A stretch of DNA of 64,000 nt from Aegilops tauschii subsp. strangulata (lineage: Eukaryota > Streptophyta > Magnoliopsida > Poales > Poaceae): positions 444,633,793 through 444,697,792 of the forward strand of contig NC_053037.3 of NCBI RefSeq assembly GCF_002575655.3, given 5' to 3'. Positions 1-11,134 of this stretch are shown here, piece after piece (the first letter of the stretch is position 1; every line of letters begins with the position of its first letter). Under the pieces are notes generated by a model. It saw only the letters and a list, made by a program, of their open reading frames with translations. It did no database searches and had not been told where the DNA came from. The position numbers and the translations under genes were made by a program.

Positions 1-3000
1 CCCGCCCCTGGGTCTCAGATCGGGTTAGGGTTCGGACTTAAATCTACCCACCCACCCAGATATAAGTGATCTTTCCCACATTAGACAAGAGCCCCAAAAG
101 ACAGTACATCACTATTGGGTCAGATTCCTCCTTGTAATGAACAAGGGCAAGGACTGTCCCGAGGAAGACGCAATTTTGTTCTTTTACAAAAACTGCACGG
201 ACAAGGGAATCCTCAATGCCATAAGTCGTCGTGACATAGCACACTTCGCTGACTTGGCAGCCATAGTACAGAAGTACTGTGCGATGGAAAGCACCTGGAA
301 AACCCAAACAAAATTCTGGGATCCTCCGGTTCTCACTAAACCCCCCGTCCGAACTAAAAGGGTGTACTCTCATAAGTCACCCGATCTAATTACAAAGAAA
401 CAAAAGCCCACTGCAGGGCGTGGAACTATATTGGAGGGATGGCTCAACGGGCCATGCAAAATTCACAGTACACCGGATACCACGCCAACTCATAGCCTTA
501 GAGCATGTTGGATACTCCGGCAAGTGGCCAAGAGCGGTGAGGATCTCCTCATCAACAATACCGCAGAGCACCATCCCATGGACAATAACAATACAGTATT
601 GACAGTCTTCGAGACCTTCGCCTCAAATAATAGGCGTAAGCGAGCACTCCGCAGCCTTGCCGAAGTCTGCCACATGGCAGCAATAAATCCATGGAGCAAT
701 ATGGCTATAACCTTCAATGCCAGTGACGAACCTAAATTCCGAACAGCCCGAGCACCAGCCGCCTTGGTCCTTAGTCCAATTGTGGACGGCTTCCGGCTTA
801 CTAAAGTGCTCATGGAGGGTGGCAGCGGATTAAACCTCATCTATGAGGAGACTCTTCAAAAAATGGAAATAGACAGGAGCCGCATTGAGCAAAGCAGCAC
901 AACCTTCAGAGGGATCATCCCTAGTCGGGAGGCACGATGTGCAGGAAAAATCACACTAGATGTGGTATTCGGCACGCCGGAGAATTATAGGTCCGAAGAA
1001 ATCACATTCCAAGTGGCCCCGTTCAGTAGCGGGTACCACGCCCTTCTAGGGCGGGAGGCATTCACGATCTTCCAAGCTATACCCCATTACGGGTACATGA
1101 AGCTCAAAATGCCCGGGCCTAATGGAATCATCACTCTAGCTAGTGACCCGGACATAGCACTCCGCGCCAAAAATAAAACCGCCGCACTAGCCCTCGAGGC
1201 GTTATCCGAAGCCCTTGCGGCCGAAGAACTAACCGCGCTGCACTCCACAGTGGACAGGGACGACGTGATACTTGACAAAAGACCCAAGTCCACCTCTTCT
1301 AAACCAGCGGACGAAATAGTCAAATTCCAAGTCCACCCAACGAACCCTACAAAAACAGCATCCATCGGGGCACAGTTAAACCCCACAGTAGATGCCGCAC
1401 TACGGGAGTTCTTGCGCGAGAATTGGGACATCTTCGCCTGGCATCCTTCGGACATGCCAGGAATCCCACGCAGGCTGGCCGAGCATAGGCTCAACATTCT
1501 AAAGGGGTTCAAGCCAGTCAAGCAAACTCTTCGGCGTTTCTCTGAGCCTAAGCGACAAGCCATGGGAGAGGATCTAGCCAAATTACTTGAGGCCGGATTC
1601 ATTCGAGAAATAAAACATCCAGACTGGCTAGCAAACCTGGTGATGGTAGCAAAGAAGGACAAATCCTGGCGCCTATGTGTCGATTTCAAGGACCTTAACA
1701 AGGCTTGCCCCAAGGATCCCTTCCCCCTCCCTCGCATCGATCAAATTATCGACGCTACCGCAGGACACGACTCATTGTGTTTCCTCAACGCATACTCCGA
1801 ATACCATCAAATTAAGATGGCGGAGTCCGATCAAGCCGCAACGGCATTTATAACTTCATACGGCCCCTTCTGTTTCAACACCATGCCCTTCGGGCTCAAA
1901 AACGCCGGTGCAACCTATCAACGCATGATTCAGACATGCCTGGAAACACAAATTGGCAAGACAGTGGAGGCATACGTAGACGACGTGGTCATAAAAACCA
2001 GACACGTCGAATCCTTAATAGACGACTTGAGGCTCACGTTCGACAATCTCCGAACATACGACATGAAGCTCAATCCGGAAAAATGCGTTTTCGGTGTGCC
2101 CGCCGAAAAGCTCCTGGGCTTCATCGTCTCCAGTAGAGGAATTGAAGCAAATCCGGCTAAAATCCGAGCTCTGTCACAGTTGGCCATCCCAACAGACCTC
2201 AAGCAAATCTAGAAATTAACTGGATGCATGGTTGCCTTAAGCCGCTTTATCTCCCAATTAGGAGAAAAGGCACTACCCCTTTATCGCCTTCTTCGATGCA
2301 CTGAACACTTCGAGTGGACGGATGCGGCCACGGCCGGATTGGAAGAAATAAAAGCCATCCTGGCCACCAACCCAATCTTGGCCGTGCCAAATGTCGGCGA
2401 ACCAATGCTGTTATATATAGCGGCAACACACCAAGTTGTAAGCGCAGTGCTCGTCGTCGAACGAGAGACGGAAGGACATAACTTCCCGCTTCAAAAGCCG
2501 GTATACTACGTATCCACTGTCCTCACTCCATGCAAATCATGGTACCCACATTATCAAAAGATAGCATACGCGGTCTTCATGGCATCCTGGAAACTACGAC
2601 ACTACTTTCAAGAGTGTTCAATTACGGTGGCCTCTGAAGTACCACTCAACGGCATAATAAACAACCGTGATGCCACGGGCCGGATTGCCAAATGGGCTAT
2701 TGAGCTCCTCCCGTTCGACATAATATACAAACCACGGCGAGCCATTAAGTCACAAGTACTGGCTGATTTCGTCACCGAATGGAAGAAGCCGAACTCCCTA
2801 AAGAGTACGGCGCATACTCCAATTGGATCATGCATTTTGACGGCTCTAAAATGCTGGCTGGTCTGGGGGCTGGTGTCGTCCTGACATCCCCCACCGGAGA
2901 TACAGTCCAATACGTACTCCAAATACTATACACAGACTCTAACAACGCAGCAGAATATGAGGCCCTGTTACATGGTCTCCGGATGGCAGTCTCCATGGGC

Positions 3001-4622
3001 ATTCAACGCCTAGAGGTGCGTGGGGATTCGAACCTCGCAATATCTCAAATAAATGGAGACTTCGACGCCAAGGATCCGAAAATGGCAGCTTACCGCAACG
3101 CCGTCCTCAAGATGTCAGCTCGGTTCGAGGGGCTTGAATTCCACCATGTGGTCCGGGAAAACAATCAGGCGGCGGATATCCTCGCCCGCATTGGAGCTAA
3201 GCGCGACCCTGTCCCACCTAATATCTTCTTGGAAAGGCTGCTTAAGCCATCCGTGGCATGGGAAGGAGAGACCGGCAACAATAGTCCGGACCCAGCCACA
3301 ACGCTAGATCCCGAACACTCTGACGTAATCGGAGGCTCAGCCACCGAAATAACACCTTCGGTCCACGTGATTATGGCCGTCATCACCCCGTGGACAGAAC
3401 CCTTCTTGGCTTACCTAACTAGGCAAGAACTCCCCGAAGACCCAAACGAGGCTCGTTGCATTGTGCGGCGGTCTAAAGCCTACAAGGTCCATGAGGGAGA
3501 GCTTTATAAGAAAAGCTCTACCGGAGTACTTCAAAGGTGCATCTCCGATGAGGAAGGATGGCAGCTATTGGCAGAAATTCATGCTGGACTTGGCGGCCAT
3601 CACGCCGCAGCCCGGGCCCTTGTAAGCAAGGCCTTCCGAACAGGTTTTTACTGGCCGACGGCCCGAGCAGACGCACAGGACCTCGTTCAACGTTGCGTCG
3701 GCTGCTAGCATTTTGCAAACCAAAGCCATATGCCACCTACCGCTCTCCAAACAATCCCCATTACTTGGCCCTTTGTGGTCTGGGGGCTTGATATGGTCGG
3801 ACCCCTTAAAGGGGAAGCCATAAGAAAAAATACCTATTGGTCATGGTGGATAAATTCACCAAATGGATAGAAGCCAAACCAGTTAAAACGGCCGAATCCG
3901 GACCAGTGATAGACTTCATATCCAGGGTTGTACACCGTTACGGCGTCCCCCACAGCATCATCACCGATAATGGCTCAAACTTTACAGTCGAAGAGGTAAA
4001 AACTTGGTGCAGCAACATGGGCATTAAGCTCGATTATGCCTCCGTCTATCACCCCCAAACAAACGGTCAGGTCGAACAGGCAAATGGTCTTATCATGAGC
4101 GGCATTAAACCCAGATTAGTGCGATCCTTAAAGGAATTAGATACGCACTGGGTAGAGGAGCTCGACTCCATACTATGGGGGCTGCGGACCACGCCGAATC
4201 GCACTACCGGATACACACCGTTTTTCATGGTGTACGGCGCAGAGGCGGTACTGCCCTGCGACATCATTCATGACTCACCTCGAGTGCGCATGTACGAAGA
4301 GAAAGAAGCCGAGCTTGATCAGCAGGACAGTTTGGACGCCCTGGAGGAGGAGCGTGACGTGGAAAAAGCCCGCTCCGCATTCTATCAGCAACAGGCTCGA
4401 CGGTATCAAAGCAGAGAAGTACGGGCCAAAACTTATAATGTTGGCGAACTAGTTCTACGCCTACCAGAGAAGAAAAAGAACAAACTCGAGCCCAAATGGG
4501 AAGGTCCCTTCGTTATCGACCAAGTTCTGACCGGTGGAGCGTACCGTCTGCGGGATGCATTGGACAATCAACTCGAGCCAAACCCATGGAACGCAGCCAG
4601 ACTCTGAAGGTTCTACGCCTAG
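1..4622 (+). pseudogene. E1 gag-pol polyprotein, broken by stops and frameshifts
   Basis: The reading is gag C-terminus, aspartic protease, reverse transcriptase (RT), RNase H and integrase. RT motifs FKDLNKACPKDPFPLP and YVDDVV are present, as are the RNase H start FDGSK, the integrase zinc region (H..H..C..C, about 3580-3710) and catalytic-core motifs GLDMVGP, DNGSNF and the Glu in QTNGQVEQ. Breaks seen: in-frame stops at 26-28, 2210-2212, 3706-3708 and 4605-4607, plus frame changes near 2775 and 3812 that look like one-base deletions. Two active-site positions are also altered. The first RT aspartate is Asn (codon at 1787-1789), and the protease Asp of the DGGS-type motif is Glu (815-817). 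The copy cannot encode a working polyprotein. The terminal stop of the old frame is at 4620-4622. Confidence 0.9.
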
Positions 4623-5441
4623 TTCCGGACTATGTGTTCGTCTCCTTACCTCCATCAATTTTTTATATATCAGCTATCTGTCTTTTCTTTCTTTCTTTCT
4701 TCCTTTTTTTCTTCACAGCCTTACAAGGTTAAAATGTGTCTTGACTACACAATCTTGACGCGCTAGGCGTGATCATTATACCTGGGGGCTTCTTATACAG
4801 AAGCTTAATATAATTATGTTCCGGGCTTTATGCCCCCCGCACATGTGTTACTTTCCCACATATACCTTTTCTTCGCCATTATATGCATCGATATGACTTA
4901 AGTTTTGGCCAAGCTGGGTTGCCTGGCTCTTGTGTTTATGCCCTACGTTCCCGTTAATTCGGCTAGGGCATAAGGGGAGCACCTCTGCGATTGTTACTGC
5001 CGGGTCAGCCGGATGTGTACCTCAGACTAGGTGAAGCCGAAAGCTAGCGTTCTTAAGGGAATATTCGGTCGGTGAACAAAAGACGACTTTTATCTATTGT
5101 AATACATGCCCCAGATGTTTATATCCTGCGTCTCCTCTCGTAGTTCGGACATGCACATTAATGCATGCGTACCCAGGGAAAGGAACCCTTAACGGAACTA
5201 TTCTCCCTGGAAGATGTTTCTTACTATCCATGTAATATAACATAGCTAGTTGGGTACTTGTCTGTTCAAGCACTTATAAATCCTACGCCTGGTTTCCACG
5301 CATACCCCGGTTTTTACATAACTGAGCGGGTATTCGGATTCACTCCGGACTGTCGGGTCCGGAGGTCGAAGCGAAAAGGTCCGCCATGACAAATGATTTA
5401 CAATCCGGCTAGGGACAATATATGCCAATTGAAGTACACAG
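4623..5441. other. E1 untranslated spacer between pol and antisense ORF
   Basis: I see no open frame of note here. The stretch has a pyrimidine-rich run after pol (about 4678-4715), and around 4911-5049 a block of about 140 bp that recurs twice in element E3 (17375-17510 and 18413-18550). Its recognisable words are GGGTTGCC, CTACGTTCC, TTCGGCTAGG and CTGCGATTGT. The spacer belongs to the retrotransposon. Confidence 0.6.
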
Positions 5442-8218
5442 TCACTTAGACTGACTAAATTCTTCTTCTATACCATCCAACAGGCTGTCTAGCCTACAAT
5501 CCTGTTGGGAATACTTTGTGGCTAATTTCACCTGGTCATACACCAAACTGACGGGGATTTCTTTCCCATCAGACCCCACAGGTCCGACTTCGGCCATATG
5601 GTTCGGGTCAGCCTTGGTATATCGAGTCTTCACCATGGCCCAGGCTTCCCTCGCACCTTGTCGGCAGGCAGATATCTTCAATAATCGGAAGCGCCGCCGT
5701 GCTCCCTTGAGCATCTCTGCGAGTTCCCCCATGCCTCCTGGCAGGGAGGCGGATGGCCACAAGGCCTGGGCAATGCCCTGCATCACCTGCCGAACTTGTT
5801 CGTGCAGTCGTGAGAGCTCGGGCAGAAGATCACCTGCAGACCCGGGCATCTCTTCTGCGGGATGACCCGTCAGCATACCTACAGATATAACTCTGTTAGT
5901 CGGTTTCTTCGCCGAACTCTATAAAAGTTCGTTCAAGCACTTACTAAAAATGCCGCGTCGAAGCCTCTTATTCTCCTTTACGGAGTCAGCAAGCTGGGCC
6001 GAACATCTTTCAGTTCAACACTCAGCCGGATATTGGCATCTTGGAGATCGTTTTTCTCCTGCCGAACCTTCTTAAGCACGCACTCGCCAGCCTTTAGCTG
6101 TCGTTGAGCATGTTGCTCATCGCCTCGCACAACCTCCGGATTCACTCCGGGGTCATCTGCGAAATCTATTATTAGATTTGCATACATGCCGCATACTACC
6201 TGGTACATGTCATTCTTTGCAATAGAAACAAGTATTACCAGATGGGGCCTTCTCGGACTCCTTCACTGCGGCAACTGCGGCCTGAAGCTGGGCTCTGCAC
6301 TCCTCCAGCTCTTGAGACAACTGGGTATTCTTCTCCGTAAGAACCTACACAAATAATGATCCTTAAATCAGTTGTGTCAACTGTTTCAAGTCTCAGGGGC
6401 TACTGATATATTACATAATTATTAGATTTTCTTACTCGTATATCCTTTACATACTGGTCCGTGGCTCTGGCAAGACCATTTTGAGCAGCTCGGATGTACG
6501 CGTCTCCTGAGTTGAAGGCATCGAACGCCTCTTGGGAGAAACAAGCGTCACGGAGTACAGCCCGACAACGCCTGTGATTCATGGCGCTCTCCACTTCGGA
6601 ATTCGTAGCGGACGTCCTATCCGCATCCTCTGTAGGAGGAACATCCGGTGTTGGCCCCATGTTAGCGTCCGCCTCTAAGCCCGGCTCTGGAGCCCGATGG
6701 GTGGAAGTGTGGCCGGCAACCTCTCCGGATATAGTCCGCCGAGCGTTTTTCCTACTAGGAAACATGGGCGTTATTATATTTTAAAAGACGATGACCACGG
6801 AGCGGAGTTCTTTTTCATACCTCTGTGTCGGCGTCTTAGTCCTGACCGCCTTCCTTTTAAGCCTACCCGGCTTCGGTGCCCCTTGTTGGTGAGTCACCAC
6901 GGGTTCGGCATGGCGTCCCGAGGGCCTTCCCTGTAAGACACCATATGTGTGCGGTAGGTGAAGTGCAGAAAAAGGCATCCTTCTCGGAAGTTGGGACTCC
7001 GGTTTTACTTACATGCGATGCAGGGAGTAGTCCAGGATAATCGGCTATGATGGCCACCATGGCACCATCGCAGCTTAATTGATAGAACGTCCTGTCAATA
7101 AGCTCCACAAATGAGTCCGGATCTTCTTCGAGTCCGGGGTCGAGGGCCCGGTCAGGGTCCTCTGGTTGTGGAGGCGGGCTGTGGACCTCCCTCACAGCTT
7201 TTCGCAGTTCCTGCCATGAAATGGCAAGGTAAATACTTATGAAGAAGAATGCGGAAAGGTTTGGAGTAAAAAGTAGTAGCTCACCCAGCTTGGGGGGTTG
7301 TACATGGAGAATCCATCCCGTGGCTTGATGCGGATGAACTCCTCTTCCTCTCCTTTATACAATTCGGATAGTATTTTCGCTAGAGCAGCGACGGAGTCCG
7401 GACCTTTACGACCGTAGCGGGTGCCATCGTCTTCTCCATTGAAGTGCCACATGGGTTGTCCCCGATATTGAAGTGGCTGCACTCCCCGCATTATACATAT
7501 TGACATAACATCGATTATTGTCAATCCTGATTTGGCCAGCGTTTGTATCCGGCCCATCAGGTAGAGGACCTCTCTGTTATCTTCCTCCTGGGGGCTCTGA
7601 GGGTGCCAGCTGCGGCGTTTCTTCAAAGGGGCGTTATTAAACTCGGGAAGGCCCATCCGAACAGGGTCCGGAAGGGGGACGTCCTCCATATAAAACCACT
7701 CCGAAGGCCAGTCTTCGGATGTCTTCTTCGGAGTACCGGACAGGTATCCGGTCCCGGTGATGCGCCATATTTCGGCTCCGCCCACTTGATATATTGACCC
7801 CTCCTGTGTACGGGGTACGAGGCAGAATAGCCTCTTCCATAGCTCGAAATGAGCTTCGCAGCCCAAAAACAGCTCGCAAAGGGCGACATAGCCAGCGATG
7901 TGTAATATGGAGGCGGGAGTAAAATTATGCAGCTGGAGGCCGTAGAACTCCAGGAGCCCGCGGAGGAACGGATGGATTGGAAATCCAAGCCCCCTTAATA
8001 AGTAAGGGACAAGGCATACCCGCTCCCCCATAGATGGGTTGGGAAAGCTCTCCGCCATTATAAGTGGCTAGTCCGGCTCGAACGGGGGCCATATACGCTG
8101 GAGGGAAGAATCCATGGGTCTGTAACTCTACTAATTGGCTGTGAGGGACGGAACACTTCTTCCAATTGCCTGGCTTAGGGCTACGGGAGCAAGAGGAGGA
8201 GCTGCGATGGTCGGCCAT
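5442..8218 (-). pseudogene. E1 antisense accessory ORF (Transposase_28-type)
   Basis: This is a minus-strand gene remnant between pol and the 3' LTR. The ATG at 8218 starts MADHRSSSS. After a frame change near 8055 comes a long conserved block (about 8050-7286) with the words LLRGLGFPIHPFLRGLLEFYG and EWFYMEDVPLPDP, typical of the domain annotated as 'putative gypsy-type transposon' (PF04195). A donor-like TGG|GTGAGC at about 7284 ends this exon. Further exon-sized open pieces follow at 7195-6863, 6765-6400, 6208-5978 (Lys/Glu-rich, probably coiled coil) and 5876-5442. The role is unknown; it is not a demonstrated transposase despite the domain name. The frameshift argues that this copy is dead. 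Confidence 0.65.
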
Positions 8219-8531
8219 GATGGGATGGACTTTTCCGGGCGCGCTCCGATGGATACTCGCTGTGGGAGGACGGTGTGATCTGGATCTGAGGATCCCCGCC
8301 TCTTTGAATAGATGATTTACTTACATGGTTAGGGTGGCAAGTGTAAAAATGCCCCGACTTCTCGCATTCGCTCGACACATGGAGGATAGCCATTATTAGG
8401 CGCAGAAGCCAAGGAGTGGAACATTCATGGGAAGCCGGACACTACTCGACAGGTACTTAGAAATTGGAGAAGAACCCGCCTTGCAATGCCGAAGACAATC
8501 TGCGCGCCGGACTCATCGTCATTGAAGCCTG

Positions 8532-8544
8532 GTTCGGGGGCTAC
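8532..8544 (+). promoter_or_regulatory. Polypurine tract of E1
   Basis: The purine-rich sequence GTTCGGGGGCTAC lies directly before the 3' LTR start (TGAGGG at 8545). It is the expected primer site for plus-strand DNA synthesis. The same GGGGGCTA(C/A) core precedes the E3 and E2 3' LTRs. Confidence 0.7.
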
Positions 8545-9015
8545 TGAGGGAGTCCTGGATTAGGGGATCCTCGGACAGCCGGACTATATACTTCTGCCGG
8601 ACTGTTGGACTATGAAGATACAAGATTGAAGACTTCGTCCCGTGTCCGGATGGGACTCTCCTTGGCATGGAAGGCAAGCTTGGCAATTCGGATATGTAGA
8701 TCTCCTCCCTTGTAACTGACTCTGTGTAAACCTAGCCCCCTCCGGTGTCTATATAAGCCGGAGGGTTTAGTCCGTAGGACAACAACAATCATAACCATAG
8801 GCTAGCTTCTAGGGTTTAGCCTCTACGATCTCGTGGTAGATCAACTCTTGTAATACTCATATCATCAAGATCAATCAAGCAGGAAGTAGGGTATTACCTC
8901 CATCCAGAGGGCCCGAACCTGGGTAAACATTGTGTCCCCCGCCTCCTGTTACCATCCGCCTTAGACGCACAGTTCGGAACCCCCTACCCGAGATCCGCCG
9001 GTTTTGACACCGACA
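8545..9015 (+). repeat. E1 3' LTR (471 bp)
   Basis: It starts with TG, ends with CA and has a TATA-type sequence TATATAA at 8750-8756. The second half (from about 8800) is nearly the same as the second half of the E2 and E3 LTRs, while the first half (U3) matches E2 but differs from E3. It is flanked on the right by E2 internal sequence. Confidence 0.88.
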
Positions 9016-9255
9016 GCCATCCCTCGCACCACTTGTTGATCAGGAGAGACCCTCCGCGACGACACCTCAAGGTCATCCGCCCTATTGGGCGAGGAGACCG
9101 GTGGAGGCGTCTCGCTTTCCATCATCTCTGGGAGAAGGTCCCCCGAGGAAGAGGATTGTTGAAGACTGTTCGCCGAGCTGCAAAACAAATATATTCTAGA
9201 TGTTACCTCGGTCACAAGAAAGGGGCGGGATATGTTTAAAAACACCCTTGTTCAC

Positions 9256-10590
9256 TTACGGTTTGCCTAAAGGCTTGTCCTCTCCGTGGGACTGCGCGAT
9301 GACGTCGCCCTCCAAGCCCGGGCCACCCGACGGGGGTATCTTGCCTCGCTTAGGAGCCTTTTCCTCCCAACCTTCGGAGGCAGCCCTTTTCTTGCCATGG
9401 GGAGAGGGAATGTTGGCTTCTCCTTCACTTTGGCCTTCGGGCAGGGGAATCTCGATCTCCCCGGACACGGTGTGTGTTGTACCCTCGGAAGGGAGGCCAC
9501 CTTTGGCCTTCCCGCTCTCCGCCTTGTCTCCCTTCACAGGCACCTGGTACGGTGCCGGGGCCAGCATCCTCGTTAGTACGGGATCCGCTGAGTCTTCGGA
9601 AAGGGGGGCCGAACACCTAATATGCTCCACTTTCTTTATCCAGCCCTGGAGGAAGATAGTCCATTCAGTAATGTATTACGGCGTACTTAACTACAAAGTG
9701 TTCAGAAGTTGAGCGCTTATCGAGGTATCCGGATGGTTGCAGTCAAGGCCAAGGTCCTCGGTGGTGTCCGGCCACTGTTTTTGTTTCCCGAAAATCAACT
9801 TCCACATTCCTTCATGCGTAGTGCCGAATAAGTGTTGGAGGGTTCGTGGTCCTTCCGGATTAAACTCCCACATGCGGAGAGTCCTACGCTGACATGGCAG
9901 GGTTCGGCGGATTAGCATTACTTGAATCACGTTGACAAGATCGATGTCCCTCTCGAGGAGGGTTTGGATGCGGCTCTGTAGAGTCTGCACTTCATCAACT
10001 GATCCCCAGTCCATACCCTTATTAATCCATAATGCAAGCTGTAACGGAGGGCCAGAACGGAATGCAGGTATAGCGGCCCACTTGGTACCGCGGGGTTTTG
10101 TGATGTAAAACCACTCCCGCTGCCATTGGTTGGAAGTTTCGGTGAAAGAGCCTTTTGGCCAGTGAGTATTGGTAAGCTTGCTCACTACAGCACTGCCGCA
10201 CTCCGTTTGTTTCCCGTCGACCACCTTCAGCGTCACACTAAAGGTCTTGAGCCATAAGCCGAAGTGTGGGGGAATTCGGAGGAAGGCCTCACACGTAATG
10301 ATAAACGCCGAGACATGGAGGAAAGAATCCGGGGCTAGATCGTGAAAATCTAGTCCGTAATAAAACATGAGCCCCTGGACGAAGCGGTGAAGAGCGAACC
10401 CTAGCCCTCATAGGAAGTGAGAGGTGAATACGACCCTCTCGCCGGATCTGGGAATCGGAATAACCTGTCCTTGAGCAGGAAGCCTGTGGGGGATCTCCGC
10501 GGTCAGGTATCTGGCCGCCCGAAGCTTCGCAATGTCCTCCTCTGTAACAGAGGAAGCCACCCATCGGCCCTGAGGGCTGGGTCTGGACAT
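9256..10590 (-). pseudogene. E2 antisense accessory ORF (Transposase_28-type), 5' exons
   Basis: Read on the minus strand, it starts at ATG 10590 (MSRPSPQGRW). It runs through SHFL to an in-frame TGA at 10407-10405 and continues in the same frame as GLGFALHRFVQGLMFYYGLD to about 9691, with the conserved REWFYITKP block. A separate exon-like open piece (9630-9256) is rich in Pro, Gly and Lys. The first block has the same architecture as the E1 and E5 accessory ORFs. A TATA-like site lies about 110 bp upstream (10697-10706). The gene is broken by the stop and by insertion of E1 into its 3' part. Function unknown. Confidence 0.65.
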
Positions 10591-10696
10591 GATTGGGAAG
10601 CTTGGGGCAATGAAGTCGAACCTTGGATGCTAGAACTCGAGGATGGAAGGGCAGAGGAAGAAAGAAGGCGTGGGTGAAGAAGGGGAATCCTTATCC

Positions 10697-10706
10697 CCTT
10701 ATAAAG
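10697..10706 (-). promoter_or_regulatory. TATA-like box of the E2 antisense ORF
   Basis: On the minus strand the sequence is CTTTATAAGG, about 107 bp upstream of the accessory ORF ATG at 10590. Position and orientation fit a promoter belonging to the antisense gene rather than to the LTR. It parallels the TATAAATA ahead of the E5 accessory gene. Confidence 0.5.
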
Positions 10707-11134
10707 GCAGTGAATATCGAACGCCTCCCCACTCGCCTTAAAACTCGCCTATTCCCAAGGGCCGTGCAAACGGCACGGTTGGATTACCCGCGCCCGTATT
10801 GATGAGAATCTTGCAATAAGGGGACATGATCTCTGCTTTGACAAGACGTGCCAATGGAAACCGCATCTCGAAACGCGGAACGGCAGACGAAAACGGTTCG
10901 AAATAATGACCGGGCGAACGTGATGTCATCTTGCAAAAAGTTGTCAGCGGATGGGACTCGTGAAATATTATACTCTCTGCGGCTGTGTGTGTGGTACTTG
11001 TGTTGCAGATCCGGACACGTTCGTTGCATCTGAAGACTATCCTGGAGAATTCGGAGAAGAGGAACCCGCCTTGCAATGTCGAAGACAATCTGCGCGCCGG
11101 ACACCTCGTCATTGAAGGCTGGTTTAGGGGCTAA

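Larger units (their letters stand above)
1..9015 (+). mobile_element. Gypsy LTR retrotransposon E1 (Fatima-like), 5' part outside window
   Basis: This is the 3' portion of an autonomous-type Ty3/gypsy element. In order it shows the end of gag, protease, reverse transcriptase, RNase H and integrase on the plus strand, then an accessory ORF family on the minus strand, then a polypurine tract and a 471-bp 3' LTR. The LTR starts TGAGGGAGTCC at 8545 and ends CACCGACA at 9015. The element interrupts the accessory-ORF region of another copy of the same family (E2), so GCCAT at 9016-9020 is the expected target duplication; its partner lies left of the window. The order pol then antisense ORF is typical of the Tat/Retand branch. 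The Fatima-like name is from memory and is less certain than the superfamily. Confidence 0.85.
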
